Below, piece after piece: positions 58,110 through 64,000 of a stretch of DNA of 64,000 nt. A program made the translations under genes and the position numbers. Below the pieces are notes generated by a model. The model saw only the letters and a list, made by a program, of their open reading frames with translations, ran no database searches and had not been told where the DNA came from. Every line of letters begins with the position of its first letter. The stretch's first letter is position 1. This DNA comes from Bryum argenteum (lineage: Eukaryota; Streptophyta; Bryopsida; Bryales; Bryaceae): contig CM073321.1 in the NCBI GenBank assembly GCA_037043015.1, positions 14,443,001-14,507,000 on the forward strand, written 5' to 3'.

Positions 58110-58401
58110 TTCATCTTGTAACTTCCGCTTGTGGCCATGTTCCTAGGGAACAGGATTTGAAGGAACTCCTTCCTCCTCATGGTGAGTGTCCTTCTCACCA
58201 CTAGCAACTTCACTTAGGTCCCCATGTTCCTCATTTATTTCCATCCGCTCCTCCGATGGACCTTAAGAAGACTCTTCATGAGGGGCATCCCCAACCTCAA
58301 AGGCTTGACTACGTGTATTTGGGCCACATCGCAAGCTTCTGGCCCCCAGTGCCATCCTTCTCTTGATTGGATCTCAAAGCGTAGCCTCCTCTCATACCAA
58401 A

Positions 58402-59888
58402 TGTCGCGACTCTAATAACTCCGACTTTTTTATTTTCATGGTGAGCCTTACTTTGTAGCAGAATTCCGGCTCACTTAGTTGGTAGCAACCGGCCACAACT
58501 TAGTTAACACTTGCATGTGTCCCACACACACAATCTTAACACCATTCCAAGTCAAGGTCTCCAACCCACCTTGACTCTATAACTCATAATCCAATAATCA
58601 TTACCCATAACTCCCACTAATACATGGGCGTGCCTCTTGGTGACGCACGGCGGCCTCCTACAAATGTCCAAGCACACAAGGGTGTCACTTATCACTACGG
58701 AGCCAACCGCCCTTGCTCATTGTCCAACTTCCCACAAGTCCCCTTCCACTCTTGTCTCTCACTCCATTCGGGACATTGCCGGAAACCCTCCGGGAATCTG
58801 GCACTAGTATTCCCGGGGACTAGTTTGAAGCGGGACTCTTTCCAACCCAATGTTGCGGGATGCTCAAGAGCATCTCACAATGCCCAAGGTGTGGGAGTGA
58901 GGCTTCCTTTCTATGCCTCACACTTTTGAGCCATTCCTGGTCACTCCCCGGAACCGGCACTACTTATCACGGGGACTAACTTGGAGAGGGACACTTCTCA
59001 ACCCCATGTTTAGAGATGCTCTAAAGCACCCTCAAACTTCCCCAAGATGCGGGAGTGAGGCACATTCTAAACCTCACCCCTTAGAGCCACCCCGACTTTG
59101 TATAGCACCATGTGCAAGTGAGGAGGGAGATCACCCCTCCTCATAGTATTCTCTGGAGTCTTCGGTAGGCCCCCCCCCCTTGTGTTGAGGAGCCTTCCAT
59201 GACACACTTTTTCTTTTGGAAGACCACCCGTTTCTGCCTTAGCCCCTTAAACGAGCCGTAACTTCTTCTCGGGCTAACTTGTAGCTTAGTTACTCAAATG
59301 GGCCATGCAAGCCCATTTTTGACATCAACTCTTTGAGTTGATGTTAATAGACTCCTCACTTGTACCAATCGGAGCTCTCATGTGGGAGCTATGCTTCTCT
59401 GAACATACAAGAGTCGCGAAAGGTAGCAGTCTTGGAGTCCCGTAGTCCCGATGCTTTGGAGAGCCATATCTCCCAATGCTTTGGTTTGCCCCTCACGAGC
59501 CTCGGAATTTTGGAAAGCGCTTGTCCATAGCTTTTCAACGACATGCAACATGCTGCCATTCATGAAGGAAGATAAATTGAGTTTCGAAAGGCAACACTCC
59601 CAAGTCCCGGAGTGTCCCAAAACGCGCTCCGACTTTGAAGAGCCATATCTCATGACTCAGAACTCCAAATTGCGCGTTCATTGGACCTACATGTGCGTGC
59701 TTGAACAAGGTTTCCAACCAGGTAAGATTTGTCACCAGGTTTGTCCCGAGCACAACGCTATTGCGTGCTGTTTGCTCGGGACTCTCCCTGGTCTCATCAC
59801 CTTGTCTCTTGCTAAGCCTGGAGCGTCACTCTTGGGGTCCTCTTGGTTCACCACGGTGTTCGGATATCCTTTGGAAATGGATGTCACA
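58402..59888 (-). repeat. 5' LTR of element M
   Basis: About 1.49 kb; on the minus strand it starts TGTGACATCC and ends GTCGCGACA, followed by a TTTGGTATGAGAGG primer-site-like stretch. Confidence 0.78.
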
Positions 59889-60180
59889 GGTTGATGGCTA
59901 TTGATGATTTGGAGGAATTACGGGATGAAGCCATTGAGAGGAACCGGATATAGCAGGAGAAGAAGAATCTTAACTTTCATAAAGGCCTTCCACATGACAA
60001 TGGAATCCGGAAGGAGACTCTGGTCCTACTATACGACAGCCGGCTGAGGGACTTTTCGCGAAAACTACATACCTGATGGATTGGACTCGAGAAGGTTACG
60101 GAGATTTGCGCGAATGGATCGCTGCAGTTAGAGGATTTGGGACGTAGCTATGGTGTGAGCAGAGAGCGGTGACCGGTGAG
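59889..60180 (+). pseudogene. Integrase C-terminal fragment of a third gypsy element
   Basis: Plus strand: DDLEELRDEAIERNRI, stop, QEKKN, then ETLVLLYDSRLRDFSRKL, stop, WIGLEKVTEI and NGSLQLEDLGRS. This matches the conserved integrase tail of plant gypsy elements. Element M ends directly at its left edge, so M probably landed in it. Confidence 0.78.
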
Positions 60181-60594
60181 CGTTGAGCCATCAAATTTCA
60201 GCAATTTGAGCGGTGAATTGGTATTTTTAGTAAAAAGATTTCTAAAAATAATATTTTACAGTTTTTTTCCCGAATATTCTCAAGATTATTCGAATATTCT
60301 TGACTTATTACCGTGGTTTAGTGTTCCTAAACCCGTGAGATGAGGCTAAAAATTCCGATATTGGGTGGACTTAAACCACGTTTTAGAAACGTTAAGAGAC
60401 ATGTACGAATTTTACAGAATAGACTAGTATCTTATAACTCTGAAATCAGAAGTCAAAGTTGTATAGCAATTCATATGTTTTGTAAATATGGATACATTTA
60501 TTGACTTTTGTAAAGCACTGAAATCAAGATAGATAACGTGTGAGACACACTATTACAAGGATAACATATAGAACGGGTAGATGTGGATGTTGGT
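60181..60594. other. AT-rich stretch, no gene seen
   Basis: May include LTR or 3' flank of the third gypsy element; nothing decisive. Confidence 0.45.
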
Positions 60595-63541
60595 TTAGGT
60601 AGTATGACCTTGAGGTAGTCTAGTGTGAACTTGGTCTAGGATTCCCCTCTCTAGAATCATTTTCACCTCGTTGAAAGTGAGGGTGGATGCGTGGATGAAG
60701 AGGTCTCTATCAATATCAAATTTGCATACCAATACCAAGACGAAATATAGGTGCTTGCAATGTCTCTACGGTTCGCCTTTTTGTTCTAACTTAGTCATCG
60801 TTTTTTTGAACACCGGGCAAGAACACTCAGGGTTCTCACTAAGAGACAGTTTATAGATAGACTCACAATCCAACTCCAAAGCGACGATACATCCAAAACC
60901 AGGTTGTGGTATCATGGTCACGTGGAGTATTTTTGCCTCTATGGCATGAGCTAAATCTATACTCTTCATGTGCTTTGGAGTCACAGCCTTGATGCGTCGA
61001 AGAAGTTTAGACTTTCGTGATTTCGGGTAGACATCAGCCTTGTCCGGCACTGGAATATGTGACAAGTCTCTCGGTGGGGTAGAAGTATTGAATGTGCGGT
61101 TGAGTAGAAGGCATTTCTTTTGTAGGAGCCGAAAGTCCGCATTCTCCAACGCTCTATTTTGTCACGTGTCAGATTTGTCCCAATCTTCACGGGCCAAACA
61201 GAGGGAATAGGCGGTCGATCATGTTTCCGAGAGAACAGCTCAATCCATTTACGACAACTACCGTTCACGCAACGCTTAATATTGTCAGAGCAAAAGAAGA
61301 ACTGATCTACTATTTTGCTACCACGTTGAGAAGGCTGCTATATTCCTGTGTAAGTTGGAGCTGCAGTAGCCTTCCCCTTTTGAACAATGTGGGATTCGCA
61401 TTTCTTCCTAGTCTTAGCGATAATACCCCAACAAGTCTTGGCTGAAGACTCTTTCAAACGGGCAATGTGCCATAGCCACTCATTCACTCTTGTCTCTTGG
61501 ACAGCAATGGCGCGCTGAATACTGGGTCTAGGAGAAGAGGATGGTTCTAGCGGTTCCTCCTGAACTTCATTATCTTCGTAGATAGTAGTGAGATTCTCAC
61601 CAAGAGCTCGTGTGACTCTTCTTCCTATTGGAGGACGTAAGTAGCTCACGGTGTCAGGTCGATGAGTTTCATCTTCAGCACCAATGGGATCATTAGCCTT
61701 ACGTTTCCTGGAACCAAAAACCTTTTCCCCCTCCAAGTGGGCGTCACGCGTACAGAAAGCCCCTGCTTCAGAGAAATCCATAACTGCCATGTTCAGGCAA
61801 GAGGAATTTCCGGAACGATTAGCTTGACATTGGGCAGTGTAAAGACGCTCACAAAGTTCTTCAACAGATGGTCCAGAACCACTTCCTCCCTCTTTATTGA
61901 ATCGATGGTAGCTGACCACTTGGAGAAAGGCTCGAACGTAATCCTCAACGGCTGCAACGTAGAGATCCCTCCCCTTATTGCTAGACGCTTGCAACCATTT
62001 GTTATGGATTGACTCTGCAAGGTTACATGAAGGCATTTCTGCGAGTTGTTCTACCAAATTTTTTTTTTCCTGCAATGTACAAACTTATTAGAACTTTATT
62101 CATAATTTTGATTTGTACTTAATACACATTCACAGTATATACATCTACATAAAGAATCAACTATTAATATATATTAATATAACAATAACTGTCAATTCCT
62201 TTACTACTGTCATAACATTATAGAAGCTACCGTAGAGCATGTAATCAGCAAAAATATCGCAAAGAAATTGTATACTTACTAGTTCCATAAATCCACCCCA
62301 TTGTCTGTATTCGAAGTGCCAGTACGCAAGCCAATGACCTTAGTGTTCTAAACCAACTTCGGAGATGGCCTTCGAGGATGCCCACCACGCTCTTATAGCC
62401 CAATATCTGGTCTCAGCCTCTTCCATGGTGCGCGCATCCTTCTACTGCTTACAGAGAATCTGGTGTTGGCCTTGCAATACGTGCACAATGTATTGTTTTG
62501 TATGTTTCTCAAGTAACTGCGTCCAATGGAAATAACATGTCTGTTCGCGGCCTTCCATGGGGACAATAGGGTTTCCAGAGTCGTAGATGATGTGCACAGC
62601 GTTCCGATTGGCTTCAGCACTATCAGCCATAAATCCTTGAAACTGCGGTTTGGGTACTCCGTTCCTTGCCATGACGTGGTTGAGGTTCTTCCAGAATACG
62701 AGTTGAGCCTCTTTGTCCTCTGACTAGAAATCACAACATGCAATGGTTAGAATGCGTTGGTAATGTGAGTCGTACAAGTGGCAGGCCATGGTGGTCCAAT
62801 TCGTAACGCGTTTGACATGGTCAAACATCATCTATGTGTGGAAGAGATTTCCTTCACACTGCATACAACGAACAAGGACAACACTACTGCCGGGGCCGAC
62901 CTCGGACATCTTGAAGATAAAGACTTTCTCCGATTGGTCGCCTTGGCGAGGGAACATGTTGCGTTGCAAATATGCCCAGTTGCTGAAACCTCTTAGCTTT
63001 GTGATCCCATCGAGAATGCCATACCTACGGACGTACTTGAAAGTGTAGATACGATTCCGCATGCTCGGAGAGTTTAGCTCCTAGCATTGTTCAAAGACTG
63101 GTTCTAGCTGCTGGAAGGAAAGATTGCCGGTTTCGGGGTCACCTTCGCCACAGAGAAGTAAGCTACCTAACAAGTCTTTGCTGGTTTCCATAACTATTTT
63201 GGAAACTGTTGCTTGAGGGTTACAGTCAACATGCTCTTCTAGTAACTCATCTATTTTTTTTCTTACACATCTATAATCTCCGACTTTGACAGGGTGTTCG
63301 TGGGTTCCTATATGGACACATGCACGCTCTTGACAATCTTCTCCAAGTACGTAGAAGATTTTTGGCAGAACAAGGCGCAACACACAAGAGGTTCTTTGTA
63401 AAGCTTACAGACCAACGTGGAGGAGGGGGGAGGCGCTCCGCCTGCTGGGAAGGGGTCTTTGGTAATGCCTTCAAATTCCATGTCGTTCACTCCAGCGACT
63501 CGATCAGGCCGTTGCAAGAAGTCGCAGTTCGGGTCGTGGCA
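60595..63541 (-). pseudogene. Mutator-like transposase-type gene with zinc finger, DDE-like core, SWIM and one intron
   Basis: Minus strand. An N-terminal zinc-binding part (CHDPNCDF, CVHIGTHEHPVKVGDYRC; WRKY/GCM1-like ligands) is followed by a transposase core (HLYDSHYQRILTIACCDFQS, FMADSAEANRNAV, CYFHWTQLLEKHTKQYI). A GT-AG intron (62279-62070) precedes AEMPSCNLAESIHNKWLQAS and a Pro/Glu-rich linker. A SWIM finger CSCPVF...HCKH ends it near 60725. Stops at about 63080, 62830, 62442 and 60764 each fit a Trp codon changed to TAG, and there are frameshifts near 63400 and 61150-61340. Element ends were not found. It could be a domesticated or free Mutator-like transposase. Confidence 0.75.
62070..62279 (-). 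other. Spliceosomal intron in the Mutator-like gene
   Basis: Minus strand: donor ACTA/GTAAGTATA at 62279, acceptor CATTGCAG/G at 62070, 210 bp, AT-rich, with stops in all frames, and homologous coding on both sides. Confidence 0.75.
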
Positions 63542-64000
63542 CTGTAGATGACCTACACAATTCGAGTATCAAAAAGACAACCCTTGGGTGTTGCTGATGT
63601 TGGAAGTCATCGTCATAGTCTATACATGACCGTCATATTGTTTATCCATCCCCTCCATGGACTTCGCGACCTTGTGAGTCGCAGACGGAATAATGAGAGG
63701 GAATATGAAGAAAACATCGCCATTGAAAGACGGAGGCAAGAAAGATACGTTGACGGTGCGGATGGTTTTGAAATCAATTTTTTTGAGGAGAGTCTTGCTA
63801 CTGGGCATTCTAGCAAGATTGCAGAGGGATGGGTTTTACAATATGCGAGGAAAGTAAAGAAGGAGGGGTGGCTCTTAGATAGTTATCTCTAATAGAAGGT
63901 GGCAATGGAATATGAGACGACGGACGACAAGGCTGCAAAGAAGACTTCTTCTCGTCTTTCGATGAATCTGATATGTCAATGGTGACTTCAAGACCTGGTT
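63542..64000. other. Upstream flank of the Mutator-like gene
   Basis: A plus-strand frame (63548-63892) with a Glu/Arg-rich middle exists but has no recognised relative in the window. I see no firm feature. Confidence 0.4.

Larger units (their letters stand above)
53314..59888 (-). mobile_element. Ty3/gypsy element M, second family, reverse strand, rearranged
   Basis: Minus strand. 5' LTR 58402-59888, primer site near 58390-58400, gag 58109-57438, protease region 57291-56866, partial RT 56813-56660 continuing at 55912 after a small insertion, RNase H and integrase 55726-54878. A tandem duplicate of the RNase H/integrase junction follows (54888-54350), then the integrase end and chromodomain to about 53390. 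It shares with element P the loss of the first half of RT. Confidence 0.85.

Noticed and set aside
63548-63892. Plus-strand frame of 114 codons with a Glu/Arg-rich middle
   Set aside because: No recognised homologue, and it lies where upstream sequence of the minus-strand Mutator-like gene should be. Kept only as an unresolved flank.
1-64000. tRNA and rRNA genes
   Set aside because: None could be recognised by eye. A covariance search would be needed to exclude a tRNA; the only tRNA-like signals were primer sites next to LTRs.

Overview
The window looks like repeat-rich nuclear DNA of a land plant or charophyte alga. The evidence is plant-type hAT transposases, chromodomain Ty3/gypsy retrotransposons, a Mutator-like gene with SWIM zinc finger and a GT-AG intron, and TATA-boxed promoters. 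Nothing in the sequence fixes the species. No ordinary single-copy host gene, rRNA, tRNA or CRISPR array was recognised; almost everything is nested mobile DNA in various states of decay.

The most striking structure occupies about 1-46365: a set of very large hAT-like elements nested like Russian dolls. Level 0 is a gene of an unrecognised family (here called WCHI genes, after a conserved W-C-H-I motif). Its 5' end is at 1-206 and the rest at 44683-45350. Level 1 is an outer element (207-44682) inserted at the start of that gene, with 8-bp target duplications (1 mismatch) and CA-ATGTCA-type termini. It carries a decayed hAT transposase (633-3436), a WCHI gene with a C-terminal RING-H2 finger (3795-6915 plus 36952-37009), another WCHI gene with a Tyr/Gly/Asn-rich tail (40468-41555) and a protein kinase gene (42713-43950). 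Level 2 is an inner element (6916-36951, about 30 kb) inserted in the first 60 bases of the RING gene, with a perfect 21-bp terminal inverted repeat and a perfect 8-bp target duplication. It carries the same kind of cargo: an internally deleted hAT transposase (13140-14244), three WCHI genes (15287-15883, 18275-19856, 21974-23279), one WCHI-RING gene in three pieces (33749-34001, 27548-28432, 23709-24239) and a kinase gene (34615-36165).

Thirteen GC-rich blocks punctuate these elements. They are built on half-sites of the near-palindrome GGCGACCGSCGGTCGCC or, in the outer element, on GACCGATCGG/GACCGGTC variants. They lie near the element ends and just upstream of the genes, often followed by a TATA-like box. 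At 34127-34439 one block lies between two divergent TATA boxes. My reading is that these are cis-regulatory and possibly transposase-binding arrays of a multi-gene hAT superfamily element. Recurrence of transposase, WCHI coiled-coil proteins, RING-H2 and kinase in two separately inserted elements suggests a conserved cargo, not random capture.

Later insertions cut the inner element: two related chromodomain gypsy elements with short LTRs (7639-13039 and 28433-33748) and a 3.3-kb GC-rich insertion with gag-like reading frames (24240-27547). To the right (46390-60180) lies a second gypsy family as an inverted pair (46390-50571 forward; 53314-59888 reverse) around a 2.7-kb non-coding stretch, interrupted by a small inverted-repeat element (55915-56658) and followed by a third gypsy integrase fragment. 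The window ends with a decayed Mutator-like gene (60595-63541, minus strand). Nearly every long reading frame is broken by a few stops, mostly where a single C-to-T or G-to-A change (often in a Trp codon) explains the stop.
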